NCBI GenBank assembly: GCA_003641695.1
Contig: QNBL01000030.1
Location: forward strand, 1-14,094
Length of the DNA stretch: 14,094 nucleotides
Reading direction: 5' to 3'
Source: Spirochaetota bacterium
GTDB lineage: Bacteria; Spirochaetota; Spirochaetia; B11-G9
Positions within the stretch are counted from its first letter, which is position 1. Each line of letters opens with the position of its first letter. Shown piece by piece: positions 7,105-14,094 of the stretch. The notes under the pieces were generated by a model. The model worked only from the letters and a program-made list of their open reading frames with translations. It had not been told where the DNA came from and did no database searches. A program made the position numbers and the translations under genes.

Positions 7105-9009
7105 TTACTTAAAGAGTTCTTTTATCTCTTTTTCGTAGAGTTTGTTCACAACGTCCCGTTTGATTTTCAGTGTCTGGGTAAGTTCCTTCCCGACCTCAAG
7201 GGGTTTTGGAAGGAGCTTAAACCTGAAGATACACTCAAAGGGTTTGAATCCGGTTTTTGTATTTACCATAGCCTGGATCTCGTTATGGAGGAACTCTTCA
7301 ATCTCCGGATCAGAGAGAAGTTCCTCCGGCTGTATATAACTGATTCGCAGTTTGGCAGCTACTTCTTCAACTTTCTCCAAGTCAGGAACGATAAGAGCTC
7401 CCAGGAATTTTTTGTCCTGACCAAGTACAACACTCTGAAGTATGGCATCGGAGGCGTTTAATCTATCCTCGATCGGAACAGGTTCAATATTTTCTCCACC
7501 CATAAGCACTATTGTTTCTTTGGAGCGGCCTATAATTTTGACCTCCCTGTTATGGGTTGTGATACAGATATCACCGGTATCCAGCCATCCCTCTCTAAGT
7601 ACCGCTTCGGTTGCTTCAGGCTGTTTGTAGTATCCCTTCATCACTTGATCGCTCTTTATAAATAGAGTGCCTTTTGTCCCGGGGCCCTTCAACTCCCCGT
7701 TTCTGTCTATCACTCTGTATTCTACATCCGGAAAAAGCGGTCCAACAGTCGATACTACAGGATGATTCTGCTTCCTTACGGCAAGAATCGGTCCTGTTTC
7801 AGTCAGCCCGTACCCTTCAAGGAGGGAAATCCCGGCAGCCTGGAAAAAGTTGTCAACATAGGGAGGCAGTGCACCTCCTCCGGAGATACCTGCAATAAAC
7901 CTTCCTCCGAGTTTTGCTCTTATCTTTGAGAACACAAGGGCATCTCCAAGCAGCTTGATGGGGGTAAGGAGGATAAGCGGGAGAATGCTCACAACCTTGT
8001 CGAGCCACCCTATTCTGAGTTTGAAGTTAGGGACAAGACCGAAAAACAGGTTGTAGAAGCGGAAATAAGAGGTTGCGACCGCAACAAAAAAATGGAACAG
8101 TCCCTTTTTTACTCCTCCTTCCTTGTTTATATTCCTGAATATGGAGGCTCGTACACCCTCCCAGATTCTTGGAACCGAGGCCATCCAGTGAGGCCTGACT
8201 TTTGCCATATCGGGAATCATTACAGCTCCTATGGGTTGGGAATAGGCCAGTGATGCTCCAGCTCCGAAAATTATGTATTCTACAGCCCGCTCAAAGGAGT
8301 GCCATACCGGTAGAATACTCAGGAATACATGTTCAGGTTTTACATCTATATAATCGTAAACCCGGTCCAGCTGGAAAATAAAACTTCCATGATGAAGCAT
8401 AACTCCTTTCGGAGTACCTGTTGTTCCGGAGGTATATATTAACGTGGCAATATCTTCAATCGAACCTTTATCAACTTCTTCATTGAAAAAATCAGGATTC
8501 TTTTCAAACGCTTTTTCGGAGATGCTCAGAACTTCATCAAAGGAAACAATTGAGTATGTTTCGATCTCCTTTTTGGAGAGCGTTTCAGTTCCGCTGAAAA
8601 CTATAATCTTTGTAAGTCCGGGAATTTCTTTCTTTTTTGATAGTATCTTTTTTACCTGTGCTGCATTCTCCGCAAAAACAACCGAGCTTTCCGAATGGGA
8701 GATAATATAGGTAATTTCATCTGCAGTAGAGTCGGAACCCCGGGGAACATCAATAGCTCCAATTCCCAGCAGGGCCAGGTCGGTCAGTATCCACTCCATC
8801 CTGTTGTCGGAGATAATGGCTACATGATCTCCCCGTTTTATACCAAGCTCACTCAACCCTGTACCAAGGGAAGCTATTGTTTTGTAGAATTCCCTGTAGC
8901 TGATCTCTTCAAACTCCCCCGATTCGTTTTTTACCATCAGAGCAGGGCGTTCTGCATAAGCAGCAGCAACCGCTCTTATTCTCTTTGGTACCGTATCCTG
9001 ATTCTTCAT
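7105..9009 (-). CDS. Long-chain fatty acid--CoA ligase (AMP-forming, Faa1/FadD15 type)
   Basis: A 634-residue adenylate-forming enzyme that activates fatty acids with ATP and CoA via an acyl-AMP intermediate, feeding phospholipid synthesis or degradation. The P-loop-like A3 motif YTSGTTGTPKG is at 192-202, the A5 motif GYGLTETGP at 399-407, the A7 motif DTGD at 477-480 (Asp477 expected to bind ribose hydroxyls), followed by Ile-Ile-Gly-Arg-Ser-Lys and a Gly-Gly-Glu-Asn-Ile-Glu-Pro segment typical of the long-chain class. A hydrophobic stretch at about 300-360 lies where Faa1-type enzymes carry an insertion that may help membrane association. Length is within the family range and no key residue appears to be missing. 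ATG at 9007-9009 is preceded by GGAGG (plus 9015-9019) with a 5-nt spacer, the strongest ribosome-binding site in the window. It lies downstream of the DsbD gene with a 66-nt gap containing a palindrome, so it may have separate control. Substrate chain length cannot be read from sequence. Confidence 0.95.
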   Translation of the reverse strand: MKNQDTVPKRIRAVAAAYAERPALMVKNESGEFEEISYREFYKTIASLGTGLSELGIKRGDHVAIISDNRMEWILTDLALLGIGAIDVPRGSDSTADEITYIISHSESSVVFAENAAQVKKILSKKKEIPGLTKIIVFSGTETLSKKEIETYSIVSFDEVLSISEKAFEKNPDFFNEEVDKGSIEDIATLIYTSGTTGTPKGVMLHHGSFIFQLDRVYDYIDVKPEHVFLSILPVWHSFERAVEYIIFGAGASLAYSQPIGAVMIPDMAKVRPHWMASVPRIWEGVRASIFRNINKEGGVKKGLFHFFVAVATSYFRFYNLFFGLVPNFKLRIGWLDKVVSILPLILLTPIKLLGDALVFSKIRAKLGGRFIAGISGGGALPPYVDNFFQAAGISLLEGYGLTETGPILAVRKQNHPVVSTVGPLFPDVEYRVIDRNGELKGPGTKGTLFIKSDQVMKGYYKQPEATEAVLREGWLDTGDICITTHNREVKIIGRSKETIVLMGGENIEPVPIEDRLNASDAILQSVVLGQDKKFLGALIVPDLEKVEEVAAKLRISYIQPEELLSDPEIEEFLHNEIQAMVNTKTGFKPFECIFRFKLLPKPLEVGKELTQTLKIKRDVVNKLYEKEIKELFK

Positions 9010-9021
9010 TCTCTCCTCCCG

Positions 9022-9040
9022 TTTCGGTCCTCGACCGAAA
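9022..9040 (-). promoter_or_regulatory. 19-bp perfect palindrome just upstream of the acyl-CoA ligase RBS
   Basis: On the minus strand the sequence is TTTCGGTC-GAG-GACCGAAA: two perfect 8-bp arms around a 3-nt centre, ending 1 nt before the GGGAGGAGAG ribosome-binding region of the ligase gene. It is preceded on the same strand by a run of nine T and then AAAATA (9041-9054). Two readings are possible. It may be an operator for a dimeric repressor, since fatty acid genes are often controlled by TetR- or GntR-type regulators that bind such sites. It may instead be an RNA hairpin next to the Shine-Dalgarno. It is a poor intrinsic terminator for the DsbD gene because no U-run follows it on that strand. 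A weak promoter (TTGGCG, 16 nt, AAATAT) could overlap the region. Confidence 0.5.
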
Positions 9041-9075
9041 TATTTTAAAAAAAAACACTCACGCCAACTTAAACA

Positions 9076-10848
9076 CTAAGGTTGACTGAAAAAACTGCTG
9101 CCGTCAAGGGTTTTTACTGCATTTCCTTCCTGATTTGTTTTTACAGCGTTTTCAATTATACTCCATGTGAGAATTTCCGGAAGGACCTTGTAGTTACTGC
9201 TCCCCGGGGGGTAATAGGCATAAACGGGAACCCCTGCTTTGCCGTACATACGTATCCATTCTCCGATTACAGGATCTCTGCTGGTGTAGTCTCCGTACAG
9301 CAGGGCAATATCCCGTTTCCTGAAAAATATCTTTCCTTTGTCAGAATTAAAGATAACCCGGTCGTTTACTTTGCATACGGTGCACCATTTTGCAGAAAAC
9401 TGAACCAATACGGCGTTCCCTTTATCAATATGCTGCTGCAGATTTTCCGGTGAAAACAATTCCCAGCCTTCTTTTACTTCTGATACCTGCTTCTGCACTG
9501 CAGTACTTTTTCCGGTTCCCTCATGAAAGTCAAGAAAGTATACTCCTGAAAGGATAAGCAGGATTACTGCTCCTGCAAAGGCTGCTTTGGAGGTCCGAAC
9601 TTTAGATGAAGGGCTGCTGAGCTTCCCATAGATCCATGCAATGAACGCAGCTGTAAGAAGATAGAGGAGGACTTTTAGCTGACCGTCGGAGTCAACCTCG
9701 TACCGCAGGGTACTGAAAAGATAGACAACTGTTCCAAGAAGGAGAAAACCCATCAATTCCTTGAACGTGTCCATCCATTTCCCCGGCTTGGGAAGTGCCT
9801 TGATTGCGGCCGGCCACAAACCCAAAAGAATAAAGGGTAATGCGAAGCCGGCACCAATAGCGGTAAAACTAAGAAGAATGAAGGCTGCTGACTGGCTGAA
9901 TGCAAAACCCAGGGCGGAACCAAGAAAAGGAGCTGTGCAGGGGGTGGCAAGAAGAACGGCAAAGATACCGTTAAAAAATGAACCAATGTACCCTTTTTTT
10001 GAAGCTGCTCTAACCATGGAGTTCATACCCGGAGGGTTGATGAGGAAAACATCAAACAGAGATAAAGAGAAAATGAAGATGGTAACCATAAGTACGGAAA
10101 CAAATACAGGATTCTGGAACTGGAATCCCCAGCCTGCCAGCTGCCCGGTAAACTTCAGGGCTATTACTATTACAGCAAGAACCAGGAGAGAAACCAGAAC
10201 ACCAAGTCCGTACAGCATGGCACTGATAAAGATACTTCGGTTGTCATTTTTACTCTGGTTTATCAGGTTCAGCGCCCGCATGGATAGAATTGGAAGAACA
10301 CAGGGCATTACGTTAAGCAGGAGACCGCCTGTAAAAGCAAAAAGAATGAACTTTAACAGTGTTAAAAATCCTGACTGTGTTTTTGGCGGAGCCTCTTTGG
10401 AAATCGTATTGGCTGCCAGTGGAAAAGACTGTTCTTCAGGAAAGAAACAGGTGCCTTCGTTGGAGCATATCTGCCATCCTGCTCTAATCTTCGGCCGGTA
10501 TCCGGGAGGTGCTTCACCGGTTATGGTGATTTCAGCAGACAGTACTGTCTTCCCGTAGTAGTTTACCAATCCATCCTCTTCAATACCTTCGGGGTATTGA
10601 ATCTCTCCGAGGGAAAGGAACCTGCCTGCTTCTCCTTCTGCAGGAAGGATATAGAAAAAATCGGGGGTTTTTGTCTGATGAAATCCTTCAGGGAAGGTAA
10701 ATGTTATCTCCAGCAGTCCCTTGTCTCCCGGCTGCAGTACCTCCGGGGATGTCTTTACATCAACCTTGACCGGAGGCACATCCTGTGCACTTAACGAGAA
10801 ACCTGCAGACAGGATTATCAGGAGAAAGACAAACCGGATTTTGTTCAT
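9076..10848 (-). CDS. dsbD: Thiol:disulfide interchange protein DsbD (full three-domain form)
   Basis: A 590-residue protein that carries electrons from cytoplasmic thioredoxin across the inner membrane to extracytoplasmic thiol proteins. A signal peptide (1-21, Leu-Ser-Ala|Gln-Asp) precedes an N-terminal DsbD-alpha-type domain with a CxxxxxC pair (Cys128 and Cys134). The central domain has about eight membrane helices (about 160-440) with the two redox cysteines in canonical settings, Cys183 in PCVLP and Cys304 in PCTAPF. The C-terminal thioredoxin-like domain holds WCTVC (Cys489, Cys492). All six cysteines expected of DsbD are therefore present, and length is close to the 565 residues of the E. 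coli protein. ATG at 10846-10848 starts 12 nt after the TlpA-like gene's stop, so the two are almost surely co-transcribed and work in series, with TlpA a likely electron acceptor. The Shine-Dalgarno is weak (AGG). No cytochrome c maturation gene is visible nearby. Confidence 0.93.
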   Translation of the reverse strand: MNKIRFVFLLIILSAGFSLSAQDVPPVKVDVKTSPEVLQPGDKGLLEITFTFPEGFHQTKTPDFFYILPAEGEAGRFLSLGEIQYPEGIEEDGLVNYYGKTVLSAEITITGEAPPGYRPKIRAGWQICSNEGTCFFPEEQSFPLAANTISKEAPPKTQSGFLTLLKFILFAFTGGLLLNVMPCVLPILSMRALNLINQSKNDNRSIFISAMLYGLGVLVSLLVLAVIVIALKFTGQLAGWGFQFQNPVFVSVLMVTIFIFSLSLFDVFLINPPGMNSMVRAASKKGYIGSFFNGIFAVLLATPCTAPFLGSALGFAFSQSAAFILLSFTAIGAGFALPFILLGLWPAAIKALPKPGKWMDTFKELMGFLLLGTVVYLFSTLRYEVDSDGQLKVLLYLLTAAFIAWIYGKLSSPSSKVRTSKAAFAGAVILLILSGVYFLDFHEGTGKSTAVQKQVSEVKEGWELFSPENLQQHIDKGNAVLVQFSAKWCTVCKVNDRVIFNSDKGKIFFRKRDIALLYGDYTSRDPVIGEWIRMYGKAGVPVYAYYPPGSSNYKVLPEILTWSIIENAVKTNQEGNAVKTLDGSSFFSQP

Positions 10849-10860
10849 GGGACCTGCTCT

Positions 10861-11418
10861 CTATTCGATAATACTGTTGAATATTTCGATTATCTCGTCA
10901 GAATCCCACTCTCTGGCACCGACAAGCCTGGCAAGGATGATTCCGTCAGGGCCAATAAGCCAGGTTGTGGGAATGCTCCCGGATCCGTATATACCATAGA
11001 CCTGCTGGGATTCATCAACCAGAACAGGAAAAGTGTACTTGTTCCGTTTTATGTAAGAAAGGATCTTGTCCTTTGTCTCCCTGGGGGGAGAAGGTGTTCC
11101 CACTGCGAGAATGGTAAAATTCTTGCCTTTCATCTTTTCGCTCAACCTCTGCATGGAAGGCATTTCCTTCTGGCATGGCGGGCACCATGTGGCCCAAAGA
11201 TTAAGCATTACGAGTTTTCCTTTCAGGGAACTTAAGCTTACCTCATCTCCTGTAATGTCCGGAGCGGTAAAATCGACCGATTCAAGTGCTGCTTTTGGTA
11301 TATCAAAACCCAATTGATAAAGTTTCTGTTGAGCAGCGCTCATCTGTACATCTTCCTGGGCAAAAATGACCGCAGTAAAAAGAATGAGCATGATTATTAT
11401 GATTGTTAGCTTTTTCAT
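10861..11418 (-). CDS. TlpA-like exported thioredoxin (thiol:disulfide oxidoreductase)
   Basis: A 185-residue protein with a signal sequence (1-20, Ile-Phe-Ala|Gln-Glu-Asp) and an AhpC-TSA/redoxin-type thioredoxin fold. The active site is WCPPC (Cys79 and Cys82), with the Ile-Pro-Thr-Thr cis-proline loop downstream and a Gly-Pro-Asp-Gly turn typical of TlpA/ResA. TlpA and ResA proteins act outside the cytoplasmic membrane, reducing disulfides in apocytochromes or other clients. Here the DsbD gene follows 12 nt downstream and would supply the electrons. No cytochrome c gene is seen, so the client is unknown. A true signal peptide is more likely than an uncleaved anchor because of the clear Ala-Gln junction. 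There is no recognisable Shine-Dalgarno before the ATG at 11416-11418; the 36-nt gap from the protease gene contains a possible promoter. Confidence 0.92.
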   Translation of the reverse strand: MKKLTIIIIMLILFTAVIFAQEDVQMSAAQQKLYQLGFDIPKAALESVDFTAPDITGDEVSLSSLKGKLVMLNLWATWCPPCQKEMPSMQRLSEKMKGKNFTILAVGTPSPPRETKDKILSYIKRNKYTFPVLVDESQQVYGIYGSGSIPTTWLIGPDGIILARLVGAREWDSDEIIEIFNSIIE

Positions 11419-11429
11419 ATGAAAAAACT

Positions 11430-11458
11430 AATATAAAAGAAAAGATATTTCAAGTTAA
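11430..11458 (-). promoter_or_regulatory. Possible sigma-70-type promoter for the tlpA-dsbD pair
   Basis: Reading the minus strand, TTAACT (11453-11458, overlapping the protease stop codon) and TATATT (11430-11435) are separated by 17 nt. The ATG of the TlpA-like gene lies 11 nt past the -10 box, so a transcript from this promoter would have an extremely short leader, which would fit the absence of a Shine-Dalgarno. The gap is very AT-rich, so chance matches are easy. Confidence 0.25.
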
Positions 11459-12141
11459 TTCATAAATATACTGATAATCAGTACAAAAAAGTTGTACAGT
11501 CCATGTCCGATGGCAATGGAATGAACCCTTCTCTTTTTTAGAAAGATAAGAGAAAAGAAAACCCCGATCATAAAAGTACTTATAAAACCACCTACTCCCT
11601 GGTAGATATGTCCCAGTGCAAAAAGGAGGGATACTGCTGTTATAACAGCAGTATTATTGGTTTCGTCATTATTTATGAATTCAGTCAGGAGGTAACTCCT
11701 GAAAAATAGTTCCTCATTGTATCCGATTGTTATTGTTGTAAGAAATACCAGCGGGAGAACAGCCGGATTGTTTATCTGCCAGTCTACCAAGGGGAGAGCT
11801 TCTGCAGCTGCATTGTTAAAAATAATCATGGTAATCGAAAGTATTATTAGTACCCCCAGGGCATAGAGGAAACCGAATCCGATATCCTTCGCGGTAAGTT
11901 TATGAATCCCGTATCTGCTAAAACTGTTTTTACCCTTGAGCCGTATGATGTAGAGAAGAAGAAGAATCTGTGGAACGACAGAAACCAGGTAATACAGGTT
12001 AAAGCGGGGTGAGTTGAATATTTCACCGTCAATTTGCTGGTTTTGAAACAAAAAACCGGGGAGAAAAAACACCAAAAACAGCACTATTGGCTCTATTGGA
12101 GATTTATTTTCCGAATTTTTTAAAAAGTTTAAGAAAAACAT
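11455..12141 (-). CDS. CPBP-family intramembrane glutamic endopeptidase (CAAX/Abi type)
   Basis: A 228-residue, very hydrophobic protein with about seven membrane helices. The three signature blocks of the CPBP (Rce1-like) family are all present: the EExxxR block Glu143-Glu144-Leu-Phe-Phe-Arg148; the second block with His178 in Leu-Gly-His; and the third block His213-Gly-Leu-Tyr-Asn217. These are the expected catalytic glutamate and histidines within the bilayer. Bacterial members cleave membrane or lipidated substrates, mature peptides or give bacteriocin immunity; nothing here tells which, and no small peptide gene was seen nearby. The gene diverges from the PilZ gene and precedes tlpA by 36 nt on the same strand, so weak co-transcription with the redox genes is possible. 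The ATG at 12139-12141 has no clear Shine-Dalgarno (an A-run precedes it). Confidence 0.88.
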   Translation of the reverse strand: MFFLNFLKNSENKSPIEPIVLFLVFFLPGFLFQNQQIDGEIFNSPRFNLYYLVSVVPQILLLLYIIRLKGKNSFSRYGIHKLTAKDIGFGFLYALGVLIILSITMIIFNNAAAEALPLVDWQINNPAVLPLVFLTTITIGYNEELFFRSYLLTEFINNDETNNTAVITAVSLLFALGHIYQGVGGFISTFMIGVFFSLIFLKKRRVHSIAIGHGLYNFFVLIISIFMN

Positions 12142-12250
12142 GTTTTTTTTACTCGTAGTATAAGGTATGATGAATACTATATGTTCCCCAAAGTATTGTC
12201 CATAGGGATTATTTGTTATGAAAAGATAAAAAGGTTGCGATAATAAATTT
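12142..12250. promoter_or_regulatory. Divergent intergenic region between CPBP protease and PilZ genes
   Basis: A 109-nt AT-rich spacer that must carry the 5' signals of both divergent genes. On the minus strand a good -10 box TATACT (12157-12162) has only a weak -35 match. On the plus strand TTGTCC (12196-12201) could pair with TATGAA (12217-12222), but the 15-nt spacing is short. A 6-bp inverted repeat TAGTAT...ATACTA (12156-12161 and 12174-12179, 12-nt spacer) covers the minus-strand -10 box. The individual assignments are tentative; only the divergent arrangement is firm. Confidence 0.35.
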
Positions 12251-13300
12251 ATGATTATATTTATAATACTTGTTGTTTTATTTATACTCGTTACTGTTTT
12301 AATTGTACTTCTGCGCCGAGCCGGAGGAGGATCTTTCCCCTGGTTCCATTTTTACACCAAGGGTAAAGAAGCAGGATTCAGTTTCAAGGAAGTCAATCTT
12401 TTAAGAAAAGTAGCGGTAGAAAACCGGCTTTCAAATCCGACCTCCCTTTTCTGGTCTGTAAAACTCCTTGACCGTTCAATCAGGGGGATGATCATTAGAT
12501 TTGCTTCCGAAGGAACCTTGAATAACGAAGATAATGTGTACTTTCTTTCCAAGCTTTTCGAATTCAGAAAAACAGTGGAAATGAACCTTCCGAAGTACAA
12601 GATAGGACTTAAAACAACAAGGAAAATCCCTGCAAGACAGCATTTGAAAATAACCTTGACGGGTGTAGGGGCATATCATTCTCAGGTTGTCGAGAATCAG
12701 CGCAGATATATAGCGATCTCCTACCCCGAAGGGCCGAAACTTCCTCCCGGATTTGAATTTAAAGGACAGCGGATAGGGGTCTATTTCTGGCGTCAGGAGG
12801 ATGCCGGATACGTTTTTGACTCGAAGGTTCTGGAAGATTTTTCGGACAGGAAGTATCCTCTTTTGTATATTTCCCATTCAGATTCCCTGGTCAGAAGCCA
12901 GAAGAGGAATTCCATACGGGTACCGCTTAATAATCCGGCCTATCTTTTCCCTTTAAAACATATAAATCAGGCAAGCGAAGAGGTTGAAGCCGGCCGGGGG
13001 CTTAGGTGCAGGCTTCAGGATATTTCCGAGGACGGGGCCGCTGTTTATATAGGCGGAAGGGCCAGGGTTGGACTTTCGGTCAAACTTCAGTTCAAACTTT
13101 CAGATTCCACTATTATCATGAACGGAGTAGTAAAAGGGGTAAACTTTCATCAGAGGAAGAATGCTTCGGTTATCCATATCCAGGCTGTTCCGCCGTCAAA
13201 AAGAATGACAAACAGAATATTGGCCTATGTTTACAATATTTTCGGCGAAAGAGATTCAAAAGGAAGACGGAATGCGGGCTCTGTTCCTGAGGGGTGGTAG
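12251..13300 (+). CDS. Membrane-anchored YcgR-like PilZ-domain protein (c-di-GMP receptor)
   Basis: A 349-residue protein. Residues 1-22 are a single strongly hydrophobic helix followed by Arg-Arg, so it is probably anchored in the inner membrane with the rest in the cytoplasm. A helical segment (about 40-110) leads to a beta-rich YcgR-N/PilZN-like domain (about 125-215), then a C-terminal PilZ domain. The two c-di-GMP-binding signatures are intact: RxxxR at Arg219-Arg223, directly at the domain junction, and DxSxxG at Asp257-Ile-Ser-Glu-Asp-Gly262. The molecule should bind c-di-GMP and change shape between the two domains; YcgR relatives act on flagella, and other PilZ proteins act on envelope processes. 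An in-frame stop at 12227-12229 and the lack of another start codon fix ATG 12251; the nearest purine stretch (AAAAAGG) is unusually far, about 16 nt. An exported HEAT-like protein follows 3 nt downstream. Confidence 0.92.
   Translation: MIIFIILVVLFILVTVLIVLLRRAGGGSFPWFHFYTKGKEAGFSFKEVNLLRKVAVENRLSNPTSLFWSVKLLDRSIRGMIIRFASEGTLNNEDNVYFLSKLFEFRKTVEMNLPKYKIGLKTTRKIPARQHLKITLTGVGAYHSQVVENQRRYIAISYPEGPKLPPGFEFKGQRIGVYFWRQEDAGYVFDSKVLEDFSDRKYPLLYISHSDSLVRSQKRNSIRVPLNNPAYLFPLKHINQASEEVEAGRGLRCRLQDISEDGAAVYIGGRARVGLSVKLQFKLSDSTIIMNGVVKGVNFHQRKNASVIHIQAVPPSKRMTNRILAYVYNIFGERDSKGRRNAGSVPEGW
13289..13297 (+). promoter_or_regulatory. Ribosome-binding site of the HEAT-like gene, inside the PilZ gene end
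   Basis: GAGGGGTGG lies in the last codons of the PilZ gene and 6-9 nt before the ATG at 13304. It supports that start and shows that the two genes are translated from one mRNA. Confidence 0.6.
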
Positions 13301-13303
13301 TCG

Positions 13304-14094
13304 ATGGGGATAAAGAAATTATTTGTTATTTCGGCATTCTTTCTTGTCTCAATGGCTGCACATTCCCAGGATGCTGGTTCAATGCTGAATGCTTACATGA
13401 AAAGCTTTGCCCGGGGAAGTCTTTCAACCAAGATTCAGGTGCTTCAGGATTCTGCAAAGATAAACGGAAATGATATGTGTCCTCTGTATCTGCAAGCTGC
13501 CAGGTTTGTGAAGGATAATTACTTCACTCTTTACGATGACTCGGCTGCCGTTGAATTAACCCTTCTTACCGTCAGACTGGCAGGGCTTAAAGGATGCGGA
13601 GATACTGCCGGGATTTTGTGGAGTCTTTTTGAAGAAAGTGGTCAGCTCCAGTTAAAGACGGAGATTATCTCGTCTTTGGGGGCAATGGATGTCTCCCCGG
13701 CGATAGTCGATAAGTTAAACAGTTGGCTGAAGGGTGTAAACGATAAGAAACGGAACGGTGAGGAGTTTCAGGAACAGCTTGTTATGGAAATGGTTAATGC
13801 TTTGGGAAAACTGGGCAGATCCTCCTCTTTTAGTGTTCTTTTCAGCACAGGCGCCTTAAAGTATTCTTCAGAAATTACGGAAAAAGCGGTTGCAGCATTA
13901 AAGAAACTGGATGCAGATTATACAGGTTCCCTGATCGCCATTCTTGAAAACGGGCGAATTGAAGATAAACATGCAGTTCTTGAGCTTGTTACCAAAGATC
14001 CTGATATGGATGATGAATCAAAGGGAAAGGTATTGAAAGCTGCCCTGGAGGAATCGCTGAAGAATGTTGACTCTGCTGCTGATAATGAGAAACG
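13304..14094 (+). CDS. Exported HEAT-like repeat protein, 3' end outside window
   Basis: The frame runs open from ATG 13304 to the right edge (263 complete codons). The start is fixed by a good ribosome-binding site and by the signal peptide that follows: Lys-Lys near the N-terminus, a hydrophobic core and Ala-His-Ser|Gln22-Asp. The mature part is helical and resembles HEAT/ARM-type solenoids: repeated pairs with Leu-Gly-Ala or Leu-Gly-Lys-Leu-Gly turns, e.g. near 127-131 (Ser-Ser-Leu-Gly-Ala) and near 168-172 (Ala-Leu-Gly-Lys-Leu-Gly), and Ala-Ala-Leu-Lys-Lys-Leu-Asp after them. No catalytic motif is seen; HEAT solenoids usually bind proteins. It starts 3 nt after the PilZ gene and is in the same frame as it, so it is probably in the same operon. 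Whether it functions with PilZ is unknown; the two are on opposite sides of the membrane if the topology is right. Confidence 0.82.
   Translation, partial: MGIKKLFVISAFFLVSMAAHSQDAGSMLNAYMKSFARGSLSTKIQVLQDSAKINGNDMCPLYLQAARFVKDNYFTLYDDSAAVELTLLTVRLAGLKGCGDTAGILWSLFEESGQLQLKTEIISSLGAMDVSPAIVDKLNSWLKGVNDKKRNGEEFQEQLVMEMVNALGKLGRSSSFSVLFSTGALKYSSEITEKAVAALKKLDADYTGSLIAILENGRIEDKHAVLELVTKDPDMDDESKGKVLKAALEESLKNVDSAADNEK

Noticed and set aside
9022..9040. Palindrome as an intrinsic terminator of the dsbD gene
   Set aside because: On the dsbD strand the stem is followed by GGGAGGAGAG, not a U-run; the T9 run lies before it.
9761..10558. Long plus-strand open frame (265 codons) antisense to dsbD
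   Set aside because: The opposite strand carries a complete DsbD with all six redox cysteines; the antisense frame has no known motif, no ribosome-binding site, and is rich in Arg/Lys/Pro as expected for a shadow of membrane-helix codons.

Overview
The window reads like the chromosome of a Gram-negative-type bacterium with an envelope, most plausibly a spirochaete (Spirochaeta/Treponema relatives). That assignment is an inference from gene content and protein style: large TPR and HEAT-type secreted proteins, a multi-domain membrane SpoIIE-type phosphatase, a TM-anchored YcgR-like PilZ protein, and a eukaryote-like Faa1-type acyl-CoA ligase. No rRNA or other phylogenetic marker is present. Coding density is very high, and no gene-free stretch exceeds 300 bases. 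No tRNA, rRNA, insertion sequence or CRISPR array was seen.

Layout. Positions 1-6865 (+) look like one operon: the 3' part of a coiled-coil/TPR protein (open at the left edge), then a 1559-residue membrane receptor ending in a SpoIIE/RsbU-type PP2C phosphatase (TTG start overlapping the preceding stop by 4 nt), then a 94-residue double zinc-ribbon protein with a C-terminal membrane helix. Positions 6875-12141 (-), listed in transcription order from high to low coordinate, hold a CPBP intramembrane protease, a TlpA-like thioredoxin, a DsbD-type electron transporter, a long-chain acyl-CoA ligase, and an N-terminal fragment of sfsA that has lost its 3' two thirds. Positions 12251-14094 (+) diverge from the protease and encode a membrane-anchored PilZ (c-di-GMP receptor) protein and an exported HEAT-like protein that runs off the right edge.

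How the genes may work together. The phosphatase is built to read an extracytoplasmic signal (propeller-like Asp-box repeats, Fn3-like domains, a Cache-like sensor) and, by analogy with RsbU/SpoIIE, to dephosphorylate a cytoplasmic partner such as a STAS anti-sigma antagonist. No kinase, STAS or sigma gene lies in the window. TlpA and DsbD form a textbook pair that carries reducing equivalents from the cytoplasm to extracytoplasmic thiols. PilZ plus the HEAT-like protein suggests a c-di-GMP-responsive envelope function.

The most interesting points are the mosaic architecture of the phosphatase (including a displaced catalytic DDxT motif and a coiled coil inside its sensor domain), a 19-bp perfect palindrome directly in front of the ribosome-binding site of the acyl-CoA ligase, the decaying sfsA fragment, and a shared Gln at the predicted +1 position of all four signal peptides. 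I found no clear evidence of a wholly new system.
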